Below are positions 48,888 to 57,306 of a DNA stretch of 64,000 nucleotides, in pieces. Numbering within the stretch: position 1 is the stretch's first letter; each line of letters starts with the position of its first letter. The notes under the pieces are model-generated. The model ran no database searches. It was not told the origin of the DNA and saw only the letters and a list, made by a program, of their open reading frames with translations. Made by a program: the position numbers and the translations under genes. Location of the stretch: the NCBI GenBank assembly GCA_963769665.1, contig CAVYMQ010000003.1, positions 62,001 through 126,000 of the forward strand. Direction: 5' to 3'. Origin of the DNA: JACCTU01 sp963769665 (GTDB lineage Bacteria > Actinomycetota > Thermoleophilia > Gaiellales > Gaiellaceae).

Positions 48888-48912
48888 CGATGAGAAGATA
48901 GGTTCTCGCCCG
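48888..48912. promoter_or_regulatory. Overlapping divergent leaderless-type promoters
   Basis: Only 25 bases separate two divergent start codons. The minus-strand TATCTT (48895-48900) lies 7 bases before GTG 48887, and the plus-strand TAGGTT (48899-48904) lies 8 bases before ATG 48913. The two boxes share two bases. Neither gene has a ribosome-binding site. RNA polymerase can hardly occupy both at once, so the genes probably compete. Confidence 0.5.
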
Positions 48913-49620
48913 ATGCCGATCCACGTTCGCGCCGAGCCAGGCGACTACGCAGAGGCCTGTCTCCTCCCGGGAGACCCGCTTCGCGCCAAGTACATCGCCG
49001 AGACGTACTTCGACAACCCCGTGCTCCGGAACGAGGAACGGGCGATGTACGGGTACACGGGAGAGTTCGAGGGCAAGCCGGTCTCGGTCCAGGCGACCGG
49101 CATGGGCTGCCCGTCGGCGGCGATCGTGATCGAGGAGCTCGTCCAGCTCGGGGTCAAGCGCCTGCTCCGCGTGGGCACGTGCGGCGGCCTGCAGCCCGAC
49201 CTGAAGCTCGGCGACCTGATCGTCGCGGTGTCTGCGATTCCGGCGGACCAGACGGCCGTCCACCTGGTCAACGAGCCGCACGTCCCGACCGCCGACTGGG
49301 GGCTCGTCCACGCGGCAGTCCACTCCGCGAAGGAGATGGGCAAGGAGGTGCGCGTCGGCCCGATCGTCTCGAGCGACCTCTTCTACAACCCGGACGGCGG
49401 GCAGTACCAGCGCTGGTCCGACCGCGGGGTGCTCGCGGTCGAGATGGAGGCCGCAGTGCTGTTCACCATCGGCGCGCTGCGGAAGGTGCACGCCGGCTGC
49501 CTGCTGACCGTCAGCGACGTCGTGATCGAGGGCGAGTTCGTGCGCATCTCCGACGAGGAGATGCGAAACGCGGTCGACCAGATGACGCAGCTCGCGCTGC
49601 GCACTGCCACCGGCCATTAG
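48913..49620 (+). CDS. deoD: Purine nucleoside phosphorylase (DeoD type)
   Basis: DeoD cleaves purine (deoxy)nucleosides with phosphate to base and pentose-1-phosphate. The 235-residue protein has the hexameric-type signatures: PIHVRAEPGDYAEACLLPGD at the N-terminus, ATGMGCPSAAIVIEELVQLG, LLRVGTCGGLQPDLKLGDLI, LAVEMEAAVLFTIGAL with the substrate-binding Glu, and LLTVSDVVI with the catalytic Asp. ATG 48913 follows TAGGTT by 8 bases. It works in purine salvage together with hpt, 3 kb away. Its stop overlaps the next gene. Confidence 0.92.
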   Translation: MPIHVRAEPGDYAEACLLPGDPLRAKYIAETYFDNPVLRNEERAMYGYTGEFEGKPVSVQATGMGCPSAAIVIEELVQLGVKRLLRVGTCGGLQPDLKLGDLIVAVSAIPADQTAVHLVNEPHVPTADWGLVHAAVHSAKEMGKEVRVGPIVSSDLFYNPDGGQYQRWSDRGVLAVEMEAAVLFTIGALRKVHAGCLLTVSDVVIEGEFVRISDEEMRNAVDQMTQLALRTATGH

Positions 49621-50521
49621 CAAGACCGTCTTTCTCGTCAACCCGGCGTCGGCGAACGGTTCGACGGGAAAGCGCTGGCCCCAGCTGGCGCACATCGCGG
49701 CAGGTGAGGGGCTCGTCGGCGACGTGCTCTTCTCCGAGAGCCCCGGGCACCTGACGAAGCTCGCGCGTCAGGCGGTGGACGACGGCGCCGAGCTGCTCGT
49801 GGTCGTCGGCGGCGACGGGGCGTTCCACGAGGTCGTGAACGGCATCGTCGGCCGCGACGTCGAGGTCGCGCTGATGATGCGCGGCACGGGGATGGACTTC
49901 CCGCGCACCTACGGGATCCCGACGAAGCCGGAAGAAGCAGCGCGTGTCGCGTCGAACGGCGTCGCGCGCGAGATCGACCTCGGCAAGGTCACGTTCCGCT
50001 CGTGGGCCGGCGTCGAGGAGACGGAGTACTTCGCGAACATCGGCAGCGCCGGCATGAGCGCGGCGGTCGCGCGACGCGCGAACTCGAAGTCGAAGGCGAT
50101 GGGCGGAAAGGCGAGCTTCTTCGTCGCGCTCGTCGAGGTCTTCTTCAAGTGGCGCAACGCCGAGATGCGCGTCCGCGTCGACGGCGAGGAGCGCAAGGGG
50201 CTCTTCAACAACACCGTGGTCGCGAACGGGCAGTACCACGGCGGCGGCATGTGGCTCGCACCGGAAGCACGACCGGACGACGGCCTCTTCGACGTGCTCG
50301 TGTTCGGCGACCTGACGAAGACGGACTTCGTCCGCAACGTCGCGAAGATCTACAAGGGCACGCACCTCTCGCATCCGAAGATCGAGCAGCTGCGCGGCGC
50401 ACGAGTCGAGATCGACGCCGCCGAGCCGCTCCCCATCGAGCTCGACGGGGAGCAGCCCGGAACCACGCCCGCGCGCTTCGAGATCGTCCCGCGCGCTCTT
50501 CGCGTGCGCGTTCCGGCCTAG
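49616..50521 (+). CDS. Diacylglycerol kinase / lipid kinase-like protein, probable non-canonical start
   Basis: A DAGK_cat-domain protein (YegS/BmrU-like) expected to phosphorylate a lipid such as diacylglycerol or undecaprenol. It has LVVVGGDGAFHEVVNGIVG (GGDGT type, with Ala for Thr), GTGMDFPRTY and PEARPDDGLFDVLVFGDLTK. The first canonical start is GTG 49724, but that would remove the conserved first strand: the same frame reads KTVFLVNPASANGSTGKRW from 49622. The only upstream choices are ATT at 49616, which overlaps the preceding stop as ATTAG, or CTG at 49604. I give the ATT, giving 301 residues. The end shares CTAG with the convergent small gene. Confidence 0.82.
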   Translation: MSKTVFLVNPASANGSTGKRWPQLAHIAAGEGLVGDVLFSESPGHLTKLARQAVDDGAELLVVVGGDGAFHEVVNGIVGRDVEVALMMRGTGMDFPRTYGIPTKPEEAARVASNGVAREIDLGKVTFRSWAGVEETEYFANIGSAGMSAAVARRANSKSKAMGGKASFFVALVEVFFKWRNAEMRVRVDGEERKGLFNNTVVANGQYHGGGMWLAPEARPDDGLFDVLVFGDLTKTDFVRNVAKIYKGTHLSHPKIEQLRGARVEIDAAEPLPIELDGEQPGTTPARFEIVPRALRVRVPA

Positions 50522-50820
50522 GACTTCTTCTTGCTCGCGGTCTTGCGCGACGCCGACGACTTTCGGGCGGTCGCGGTCTTCCGCGAGCTGGAACCGGAGG
50601 GCTTCGAGAGGCGCTCGACCTTGCGTTCGAGATCCTCGACGCGCTTCTCGAGCTTCTCCATCCCGCGCACCTTGCTCGCCAGCGCGTCGACCTGATCCCT
50701 CAGGTTCGTCACGGCGCCGGTGACGCGGTCCATCCCTGACGAGGAAGCGAGCCGGCTCAGCACCTCTTCGCCTGCATCGGCCAGTCTCGCCAGCACGTCC
50801 GTCTGCTTGGTTTTCGCCAT
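50518..50820 (-). CDS. Small coiled-coil protein with basic histone-like tail
   Basis: A 100-residue protein. Residues 25-70 form a coiled coil (VTNLRDQVDALASKVRGM, EKLEKRVEDLERKVERL). Residues 72-100 are a tail of Ser, Lys, Arg and Thr (SSRKTATARKSSASRKTASK), similar to histone H1-like and phasin-associated tails. It could bind DNA, or coat granules in the way of phasin-like proteins; neither is proven. There is no signal peptide. The ATG at 50820 follows AAAGGAG, a strong site, suggesting abundant expression. Confidence 0.8.
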   Translation of the reverse strand: MAKTKQTDVLARLADAGEEVLSRLASSSGMDRVTGAVTNLRDQVDALASKVRGMEKLEKRVEDLERKVERLSKPSGSSSRKTATARKSSASRKTASKKKS

Positions 50821-50865
50821 CGAAGCTCCTTTGAGTTCGGTTTCCGCTCCCGTACCCTGCCAGAC

Positions 50866-52641
50866 GTGCGCTCACGCACTCTGATCGCGACTTTCCTCGC
50901 CGCGGGGCTGGCAGCGCTCGCCGCGGGTGCCGCCCCACCTCCGGCCACGACGCTGGGCGGGACGATCGTCGATCGGAACCGCGACGGACGGCTCGATCCT
51001 GGCCCGGCAGAGCAACGGCTCGTGCGCACGGAGCTCGGCACGCCGCAGGCGGGCAGGCAGGCACGCCGCCGCCTGCTCCTCTCCTTCGTCCAGCTGACGG
51101 ACTTCCAGATCGTCGACGAGGAGTCGCCCGCACGCGTCGAGCTCGTCGACCGCTACGGCGGCTCACTCGACGCCGGCTACCGGCCGCAGGAGGGCCTCGT
51201 CCCGTTCGTGATGGAGGAGACGGTGCAGCAGGTGCGGCGGCTGCGGAGCTCGATCGACGGCAGCGCGCCCGCGCTCGCGATCGCGACCGGCGACAACGTC
51301 GACAACACGCAGCTGAACGAGACGCGCTGGTACATCGACATCCTCGACGGCGGTGTGGTCAGCGCGAACTCCGGCACCGATCCCGGGACGTGCAGGGTGC
51401 CGGCGCGGAACCGCCTCTACCAGGGCGTCAAGGGCGGTGGCGTGTACTACGACCCCGACAAGAGCGGGCGCGGCACCGACGGCCCGGGCTACGCGCCGAA
51501 TGCCGCAGCCAACAGGCGCGCGATCGGCCGCTCGAATGTCGTGCGCGACTACCCGGGCCTCTACGAGTTGATGAACCGGCCGTTCCGCGCGACGGGGCTA
51601 GGCGTTCCGTGGTACTCCGTCTTCGGGAACCACGACGGGCTCGTCCAGGGCAACGTCGCGAACAACGACCTGTTCGCGCTCGCGGCGATCGGCTGCGTGA
51701 AGCCGACGAGGCTGTCCGAGCGCGGACTGACCGAGATCCGTGGGCTGCTGACCGGCGGACTGACGCTCGTGGAGCGTTCGCGAGTCGTGCAGATCCTTTC
51801 TCGCGACCTCGTCGAAGTGGTCTTCGGCCCGCAGATCACGCGCGGCCGCTGGACGCCCGTGCTGCGCGACGTGCAGCGCAAACTGCTGTCGCGCCCGGAA
51901 TACCTGCAGGAGCACTTCCGGACGCGCGGGCTCCCGAGCGGCCACGGCTACGGCCCCGCCGACGCACCGCGGGGCATCGGGTACTACGCGTTCACGCCGA
52001 AGCCCGGCCTCCGCTTCGTGGTGATCGACACGGTGGCGGGCAGCGGCGACCAGGGACACGTCGACCGGACGCAGTTCCTCTGGCTCGACGCCGAGCTCTC
52101 GGCAGCCGAGGCGCGGCGCGAGGTGGTCGTCGTCTTCGCACACCACCCGATCGTGAGCATGACGAACGCCGCTCCCGACGCGCATCTTGGCAGCGGCTCG
52201 TGCAGCACTGTCCCCGAGCCGGTCGAGTGCCTGTTCCTCCGGCATCGCGGTGTGGTCGCGTTCGTGGCCGGGCACCAGCACCGCAACCGGATCGCGGCGC
52301 ATGCGCGGGCGGGCGGCGGCGGCTTCTGGGAGATCGTCACGTCAGCGCACGTCGACTGGCCGCAGCAGTCGCGCCTGCTCGACCTCGTCGACAACGCGGA
52401 CGGCACGCTCTCGATCTTCGGAACGGTCTTCGACCACGGCGCACTCGCACACCCCGGCGCGCGGCCTGCACGACGCGGCCAGCGGCTGAGCGCGCGTGAG
52501 GTCGAGTGGCTTGCGTCGATCGCGCGGGAGTTGTCCTACAACGACCCGCAGGGCGAGAACGGACGCGACGGGCTCACGGACCGGCGGGGCACAGCCGCCG
52601 ACCGGAACGTCGAGCTCGTCATCCCGAGCCCCTACTCCTGA
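50866..52641 (+). CDS. Secreted metallophosphoesterase
   Basis: A 591-residue exported calcineurin-like phosphoesterase. It has a signal peptide (MRSRTLIATFLAAGLAALAA), then a catalytic core with QLTDFQIVDEES (DxQ in place of DxH), ATGDNVDNTQ (GDNxDN), VFGNHDGL (GNHD), VFAHHPIVSM and VAGHQHRNRI (GHxH). Together these give the binuclear metal site. Its length and long inserts resemble the TIGR03767-type actinobacterial phosphoesterases. The substrate outside the cell is unknown. The GTG at 50866 has TACCCT (50853-50858) 7 bases upstream, a leaderless-type start. Its end overlaps the convergent transpeptidase by 10 bases. Confidence 0.88.
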   Translation: MRSRTLIATFLAAGLAALAAGAAPPPATTLGGTIVDRNRDGRLDPGPAEQRLVRTELGTPQAGRQARRRLLLSFVQLTDFQIVDEESPARVELVDRYGGSLDAGYRPQEGLVPFVMEETVQQVRRLRSSIDGSAPALAIATGDNVDNTQLNETRWYIDILDGGVVSANSGTDPGTCRVPARNRLYQGVKGGGVYYDPDKSGRGTDGPGYAPNAAANRRAIGRSNVVRDYPGLYELMNRPFRATGLGVPWYSVFGNHDGLVQGNVANNDLFALAAIGCVKPTRLSERGLTEIRGLLTGGLTLVERSRVVQILSRDLVEVVFGPQITRGRWTPVLRDVQRKLLSRPEYLQEHFRTRGLPSGHGYGPADAPRGIGYYAFTPKPGLRFVVIDTVAGSGDQGHVDRTQFLWLDAELSAAEARREVVVVFAHHPIVSMTNAAPDAHLGSGSCSTVPEPVECLFLRHRGVVAFVAGHQHRNRIAAHARAGGGGFWEIVTSAHVDWPQQSRLLDLVDNADGTLSIFGTVFDHGALAHPGARPARRGQRLSAREVEWLASIARELSYNDPQGENGRDGLTDRRGTAADRNVELVIPSPYS

Positions 52642-53429
52642 ATCACGACGGGTGTGCCCGAGAGCGTCGCGTCGAAGATCCGCTTGACGACCTCGTTGCG
52701 GACACGCACGCACCCGTTCGAGACCGCCTGACCGATCAGGTCGGGGCGATTCGTCCCGTGGATCGCGATCGGGCCTCCCTGCGTCCAGCCCGTCAACACC
52801 TCCGAGTAGGCGGCGATCCCGACCGCCGAGGGGCCGAACGGTCCGTCCGGGTCGTTCGAGTGCAGGCGCTGGTCGACGTAGTACGTCCCGGTGGGCGTCG
52901 GCGTGGACGTCGCCCCGACGGCCGCGCGCGTGGTGAGCACGCGCTTGCCCGAGCGGTACAGCGTCACCCGCCGGTCGGAGAGGTCGACGAGGAGCCGCGT
53001 CCGCACCTCGCCGAGCTCCACGTCGGCGGCGCGCACCCAACCGAGCCGCCCGTTCGGCGCGCGAGGCAGCCGAACCCGATACCAGCTCGGCTCGCAGTTC
53101 TGGTCGACGCGCCGCGCGACGACGCCGAAGATCGTCGGCACGCCGTTCAGGTTGATCGTCGTGAAGCGCTCGCCGGGGCGGCCGCCCGGGCGGTCGTAGA
53201 TCCGGAGATCGCGCCGCGCGGCCGCGCCGAAGGCCAGCTCGTCCGACCCCACGGGCTCGACTCCGGCGGCGCAGCCGGCCGTCGTCGTGGTGGCCGCGGT
53301 CGTCGTCGTCGGCGGCGGCTGTGGCTCCGCGGAGCTCCCGCCGCCGCAGCCGGCGAGCAGGACTGTAAGCAGTGCGTAAGAACCCGTCCCCAGTAGGAGA
53401 CCAATAACCCTTTTGAGCGTCGTAGTCAT
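52632..53429 (-). CDS. L,D-transpeptidase (YkuD) lipoprotein with SH3-like domain
   Basis: A 265-residue lipoprotein. The signal ends in the lipobox LLAGC, followed by a Thr-rich linker (PPPTTTTAATTTT). Residues about 70-135 form an SH3-like wall-binding domain (LRIYDRPGGRPGERF, WYRVRLPRAPNGRLGWVRA). Residues about 140-265 are the YkuD domain with PIAIHGTNRPDLIG and the catalytic SNGCVRVRN (HGT...SxGCxR). It should form 3-3 cross-links in peptidoglycan or attach proteins to it. ATG 53429 is close to the divergent small CxxC gene. Confidence 0.92.
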   Translation of the reverse strand: MTTTLKRVIGLLLGTGSYALLTVLLAGCGGGSSAEPQPPPTTTTAATTTTAGCAAGVEPVGSDELAFGAAARRDLRIYDRPGGRPGERFTTINLNGVPTIFGVVARRVDQNCEPSWYRVRLPRAPNGRLGWVRAADVELGEVRTRLLVDLSDRRVTLYRSGKRVLTTRAAVGATSTPTPTGTYYVDQRLHSNDPDGPFGPSAVGIAAYSEVLTGWTQGGPIAIHGTNRPDLIGQAVSNGCVRVRNEVVKRIFDATLSGTPVVIQE

Positions 53430-53458
53430 CCGAGGAACGTCCTACCTTTTAGACGGAG

Positions 53459-53620
53459 ATGACAGTGCAGCAGACCCGGACCGAGCCGCACAAGCACACG
53501 AGCGTCACTCTCCGCGCGATCAGGCAGCGTAGCGGTGTGCCGTACGAGATCGAGCGGAAGATCTGCTCCGCGTGCCAACGGGTGCTCGACGAGAAGCCCG
53601 TTCGCCGCGCCCTCGCCTAG
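53459..53620 (+). CDS. 53-residue protein with one CxxC pair
   Basis: A very short gene (start MTVQQTRTEPHKHTSV, end RALA). It is basic and holds a single CSAC pair after an amphipathic stretch (YEIERKICSACQRVLDEKP), so two copies could share a zinc ion, or it could bind a partner. Codon use fits the genome and TACCTT (53443-53448) lies 10 bases before the ATG, which argues for a real gene. Function unknown; likely a conserved small actinobacterial protein. It ends one base before the stop of the convergent DUF3999 gene. Confidence 0.65.
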   Translation: MTVQQTRTEPHKHTSVTLRAIRQRSGVPYEIERKICSACQRVLDEKPVRRALA

Positions 53621-54799
53621 CTACACGCGGCGGCGAAACGCGAGGAAGCCCGCGATCGCGACAGCGAGCGCCGCGAGCCCGAGCGCGACCTGGACGAGCC
53701 AGCGATGGCGTTCGCCGAACGGCTCGCCGGGGACCTCGAAGGCCGGGTTCAGCCGCTCGGGCGCAAGCCGCGCGGGCTCGAGCACCGTGATGGGCCGCTC
53801 GACCGGCAACCGTGCGTACTCGTAGCTCGGCGCGCTCACGTCCGCGCCGTAGACCAGCCGGAGCGGGCTCGCGTGGCCGCCTTCCACCATGAGCGCGAAC
53901 GACGGGCCGTACGTCTCGGTCCTGACGGCCGGCAGCGGCGGATCGTCGCCGTTCTCGATCGTCACGCGGAGGTAGCGGTAACGCGACTCGAACTCGACCG
54001 GCGGTGACACCAGGCCCGGGGCTCTCGTCATCCGGCCGTTCGCGAGCCGCACAAACGTGTGCCGATCGTTCGAGCCGTCGACGCGGACGGGCCGGTCGTA
54101 GGTGGCCGGGGCGAACGTTCGGAGCTCGAGCCTCGTGACCGGCGTCCCGCGCACGCCGAAGTCGAGCGTGTAGACGCTCGAGCGCTCCTGGTTCTTCACT
54201 CCGGCGAGCACGGCGTGCCGGCGTCGCACGAGATTCGGCCGTTCGTACTCGCCGAGCACCGTCGCGCCCGTGATCCTTGCAACGCCGGATGCGCGGAGCT
54301 GCAGGAAGCGCTGGTCGGTCGGCGGCAGCACGATCGTCGTGCTCCGCGCCCGCTCAGCCCCTGCGAGGTCGTACACGGTCGTGGTCGACAGCCTCGTGAA
54401 CGGGCCGTTCCGTGCGTCCGCGCCCGATGCGGTGACGCGTCCGACGAAGTTGCCGCCGGCGATCGCGAGCTCTACGCGCTGGTACACGCGGCGGCCAGGG
54501 CCGACATCGACGAGCGCGACGGCGGCGCTTCCCTGCCGGCCACTGTTGAGCACCGTCGCCGAGACCCCGACCTGGAGACGGTTGTCGGGCACGAAGCGCC
54601 ACGGAACCTGCGCGCCGCCCGCGTCGACAACGCGGAGGTCGGCGAACCCTGGGCGCGTGTGCGCAAGGAGCAGGCCGTCGGGCTCGAACCCGACCGTCCC
54701 GCGCGCGACCTGCTCCGGGAGGACACGCGTGTACCGGAAGTCGCTCTGCTGGACCCCAGCCGCGAGCGACGTCGCCGCGAGGACCGCGAGGAGCTTCAC
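53621..54799 (-). CDS. DUF3999-like exported protein
   Basis: A 392-residue protein with an N-terminal signal peptide (VKLLAVLAATSLAAGVQQSD), a large beta-rich extracytoplasmic part (FADLRVVDAGGAQVPWRFVP, RFLQLRASGVARITGATVLG, RYRYLRVTIENGDDPP) and a C-terminal membrane helix before FLAFRRRV. The layout matches DUF3999 proteins, which usually sit next to DUF2339 proteins, as here. I infer a role in the envelope, perhaps binding glycan. The GTG at 54799 overlaps the stop of the DUF2339 gene by four bases. A much longer reading in the same frame to 56722 is only the shadow of that gene. Confidence 0.82.
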   Translation of the reverse strand: MKLLAVLAATSLAAGVQQSDFRYTRVLPEQVARGTVGFEPDGLLLAHTRPGFADLRVVDAGGAQVPWRFVPDNRLQVGVSATVLNSGRQGSAAVALVDVGPGRRVYQRVELAIAGGNFVGRVTASGADARNGPFTRLSTTTVYDLAGAERARSTTIVLPPTDQRFLQLRASGVARITGATVLGEYERPNLVRRRHAVLAGVKNQERSSVYTLDFGVRGTPVTRLELRTFAPATYDRPVRVDGSNDRHTFVRLANGRMTRAPGLVSPPVEFESRYRYLRVTIENGDDPPLPAVRTETYGPSFALMVEGGHASPLRLVYGADVSAPSYEYARLPVERPITVLEPARLAPERLNPAFEVPGEPFGERHRWLVQVALGLAALAVAIAGFLAFRRRV

Positions 54800-56829
54800 G
54801 CGGTCTCCTCCTCCTTGCGGATCCGCTGGTAGGCGAACGCGCCGCCGAGCAGGAGCAGGCCGAGCGCGACGAACGAGAGCACGCGGTAGATCTCGTCGAG
54901 CTCCTTGAGGTCGTAGACGATGACCTTCGCCGCGGCGAGCCCGAGCAGTGCGAGGCCGCCGAGCCGCAGGCGCTTGTCGTCGCGGACGAGCCCGTAGACG
55001 ACCGCCGCGAGACCCGTCGCGGCCCAGAACGCCGAGAGCAGCACCTGCGGCGTCTGTCCCGGTGCGAGCTCGCCTCCGGAGGTCAGGTCGACGATCACGA
55101 TCGAAGGCGCGTAGATCGCTCCGACGGCGCCGGTCAGCGTGAGCAGCTTGTCGAGCGGGTCCGGTGACAGGCGCGCCGCGACGAACGCGGCGATCGTCGT
55201 GGCCGCGACAGCCAGGAACGCGCTGCCGAGGTCGTCGACGCCGTCTTTGAGGGCGACATTCGGCGGCGCCTCGATCGCGAGCGTGTGCGCGGCGGCGAGG
55301 CCGACGAACAGCGCCGGGGCAATCCCGCCGAGCTCGACGAGACCGCGCTTCGTGAGGAACGCCAGCGCGACGGCGAGCACGGCCCACGCGACGACGACGG
55401 GCACGCCTTCCAGCGCGATCGGCACCACGTAGGCGAGGCCGGCGAGCGCCAGCAGGTCGAGCGCGTCCGTGAACTCGTCCCACGTACCTCGGTAGAGACG
55501 CGAGACCGTCGCCGCCGCCACGCTGGCGAGCACGAGCGCGACGACCGCCGACCACTCCGGAGACTCGGTGAGCTGGTCCGGTCGTGCGTCGAAGAGCAGC
55601 ACGTGCGCCGACGCGGCCGCGAGGAAGCCGACGGCCGCGATGTAGCCGCGGTCCCGGTTCATCCGACGGGCGAGCCAGGCCATCAGCACGGCCTCGACCG
55701 ACCAGGCCGCGACGAGCGCAGGCCCGTCGAGGGCGAGCGCGGCGCCGATCGCGGAGAGCCCGATGCCGACGGCGAGCAGGAGCAGCGAGATCTCGCGCGA
55801 GATGCGCCCGCGCAAGGTCACCGCACCGAGCCCGACGTGCACGAGCGCGACGCCGATCACCCAGCCGGTCGCCGCGTCGGCATGTCCCAACTCGTCGAGC
55901 ATCAGCCAACCGGCGGCCGACGTCAGCACAGCGTCTCCGAGCAGGAGGCTCGCCGACGTGAAGCGCAGGTTCTCGGTCGTGTCGCGGAGCTCGTAGCCGA
56001 CGGCCGCAATCGCGTAGAGCAGCCAGAACGCACCGAGCACGACAAGTGCGAGGGCGAGCGAGTCGTCGTACGAGCTCGCAAGCCACGCGGCGAGTTGTGG
56101 GGCGCTCGTCAGGAACGCAGCGAATGCCAACCAGTCCCAGCGCTTCCAGAGGAGCACGCCGACCGCAGAGGCGAGGGCGATCGCCATGAACGCGAGCGCG
56201 ACGCCGGAGGTGCCCGCGTCGACGAGCACCGGCGAAAGCACCGCGCCGACGATCCCGATGCCTGCGAGCTCCCGTGAGTCCCAGCGCACCGCGATCGCCG
56301 TTGCGGTCGCGCCGACGAGCAGCGCGACGCCGAGCCCGAGTGCGGGTTCGACGAGGTCGTAGAGGGTCGTTGCGGCCGTCGTCGAGGCGTAGAGCGACGC
56401 GATCGCGGCCGCGACCGCGGCAAGCGCAGCCTGGGTGCGGCCCTTCCGCTCGTAGAGGTAGAGGCCGAGCACGAGCAGTGCGGTCGAGCCGAAGTAGGCG
56501 AGGACGACGCGCGTGGGCTCGTCGATCCACCCACGCCGGAGTGCCGTTGCGAGGAAGAAGACGACGCCGATGACCACCGCGACGGCGCCGGCCCACGCGA
56601 GCACGCGACCGCCGAGCAGCTCCTCGAGGTCGAAGGACGGGCGCGGCGGGCGCGGCGGTATGGCAGGCCGTTGGGGCGGCGGCGCCGGCGGGGCGACGCG
56701 CACCGGCTGGGCCGGCTGCCACTCCACCGGTGATGCGGGGGGTGCGCCTTCGAGACGCTCCAGCCGGTGGGTCAGCTCACCGACGAGCTGTTCGAGGCGG
56801 TCGATCCTTTCCTCCGGATCGTATCGCAT
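54796..56829 (-). CDS. DUF2339 multi-pass membrane protein
   Basis: A 677-residue protein with about 20 or more membrane helices. The N-terminus has a short coiled coil (EERIDRLEQLVGELTHRLER) and a proline-rich linker (VAPPAPPPQRPAIPPRPPRP), then the typical DUF2339 start DLEELLGGRVLAWAGAVAVV, followed by closely packed helices and a short cytoplasmic tail. The function of the family is unknown; it pairs with DUF3999 proteins in envelope contexts. The ATG at 56829 lies 6 bases from TATATA (56836-56841), with TTTACT 16 bases further up, so the transcript is probably leaderless and the site is overlapped by two palindromes. Confidence 0.85.
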   Translation of the reverse strand: MRYDPEERIDRLEQLVGELTHRLERLEGAPPASPVEWQPAQPVRVAPPAPPPQRPAIPPRPPRPSFDLEELLGGRVLAWAGAVAVVIGVVFFLATALRRGWIDEPTRVVLAYFGSTALLVLGLYLYERKGRTQAALAAVAAAIASLYASTTAATTLYDLVEPALGLGVALLVGATATAIAVRWDSRELAGIGIVGAVLSPVLVDAGTSGVALAFMAIALASAVGVLLWKRWDWLAFAAFLTSAPQLAAWLASSYDDSLALALVVLGAFWLLYAIAAVGYELRDTTENLRFTSASLLLGDAVLTSAAGWLMLDELGHADAATGWVIGVALVHVGLGAVTLRGRISREISLLLLAVGIGLSAIGAALALDGPALVAAWSVEAVLMAWLARRMNRDRGYIAAVGFLAAASAHVLLFDARPDQLTESPEWSAVVALVLASVAAATVSRLYRGTWDEFTDALDLLALAGLAYVVPIALEGVPVVVAWAVLAVALAFLTKRGLVELGGIAPALFVGLAAAHTLAIEAPPNVALKDGVDDLGSAFLAVAATTIAAFVAARLSPDPLDKLLTLTGAVGAIYAPSIVIVDLTSGGELAPGQTPQVLLSAFWAATGLAAVVYGLVRDDKRLRLGGLALLGLAAAKVIVYDLKELDEIYRVLSFVALGLLLLGGAFAYQRIRKEEETA

Positions 56830-56883
56830 ACTTGCTATATAGCAGATCTGCGATAGAAGTAAACCCCAATCGCCTGCGCGAAG
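56830..56883. promoter_or_regulatory. Divergent promoter with two overlapping palindromes
   Basis: TGCTATATAGCA (56833-56844) and GCAGATCTGC (56842-56851) are perfect palindromes sharing three bases. The first contains the -10 box TATATA of the DUF2339 gene on the minus strand; with TTTACT at a 16-base spacing this is the best sigma-70-like promoter in the window. A repressor of the PadR or GntR type could use the palindromes, and the thioesterase gene starts at 56884 on the other strand. Confidence 0.5.
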
Positions 56884-57306
56884 ATGTCCGGCGTGCCGTA
56901 CGCCTCCACGACCGAGATTCGCGCCCGCTTCGCGGAGACCGACGCGCAGGGGATCATCCACAACAGCGTCTATCTCGTCTGGTTCGAGCTCGCCCGCGTC
57001 GAGTACCTCGAGCGTTTCACCGGGGGCTACCAGTCGCTCCGCGACCAGGGCGTCGAGGCGATCGTGACCGAGTCGCACGTCCGGTACCGGGAGCCGGCGC
57101 GCTTCGACGACCGGTTGGTCGTCAGGACGAGCTGCCGCGACATCCGCGGAGCACGCTTCCGGTTCGTCTACGAGGTCGACCGCGCCGGGACGACGATCGC
57201 CGACGGTGAGACGGCGCACGCGTGTGTCGACGCGCGGACGTTCCTGCCGACCCGCGTGCCGTCGTGGCTCGCCGAGGCGATCGCGAAGGCCGAGGCTACG
57301 GCGTAG
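56884..57306 (+). CDS. Acyl-CoA thioesterase of the YbgC/4-hydroxybenzoyl-CoA family
   Basis: A 140-residue hotdog-fold protein. The signature FAETDAQGIIHNSVYLVWFE carries the catalytic Asp and the DxxGxxxN pattern of YbgC/FadM-type thioesterases, followed by a helix (ARVEYLERF) and the strands VTESHVRYREPARFDDRLVV and RFRFVYEVDR. It should hydrolyse an acyl-CoA. The ATG at 56884 is the first start. The 3' end overlaps the convergent VanW gene by 11 bases. Confidence 0.9.
   Translation: MSGVPYASTTEIRARFAETDAQGIIHNSVYLVWFELARVEYLERFTGGYQSLRDQGVEAIVTESHVRYREPARFDDRLVVRTSCRDIRGARFRFVYEVDRAGTTIADGETAHACVDARTFLPTRVPSWLAEAIAKAEATA

Noticed and set aside
53621..56722. A 1033-residue frame covering the DUF3999 gene and beyond
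   Set aside because: Only the last 392 residues look like protein; the Arg-rich upstream part is the shadow of the DUF2339 gene.
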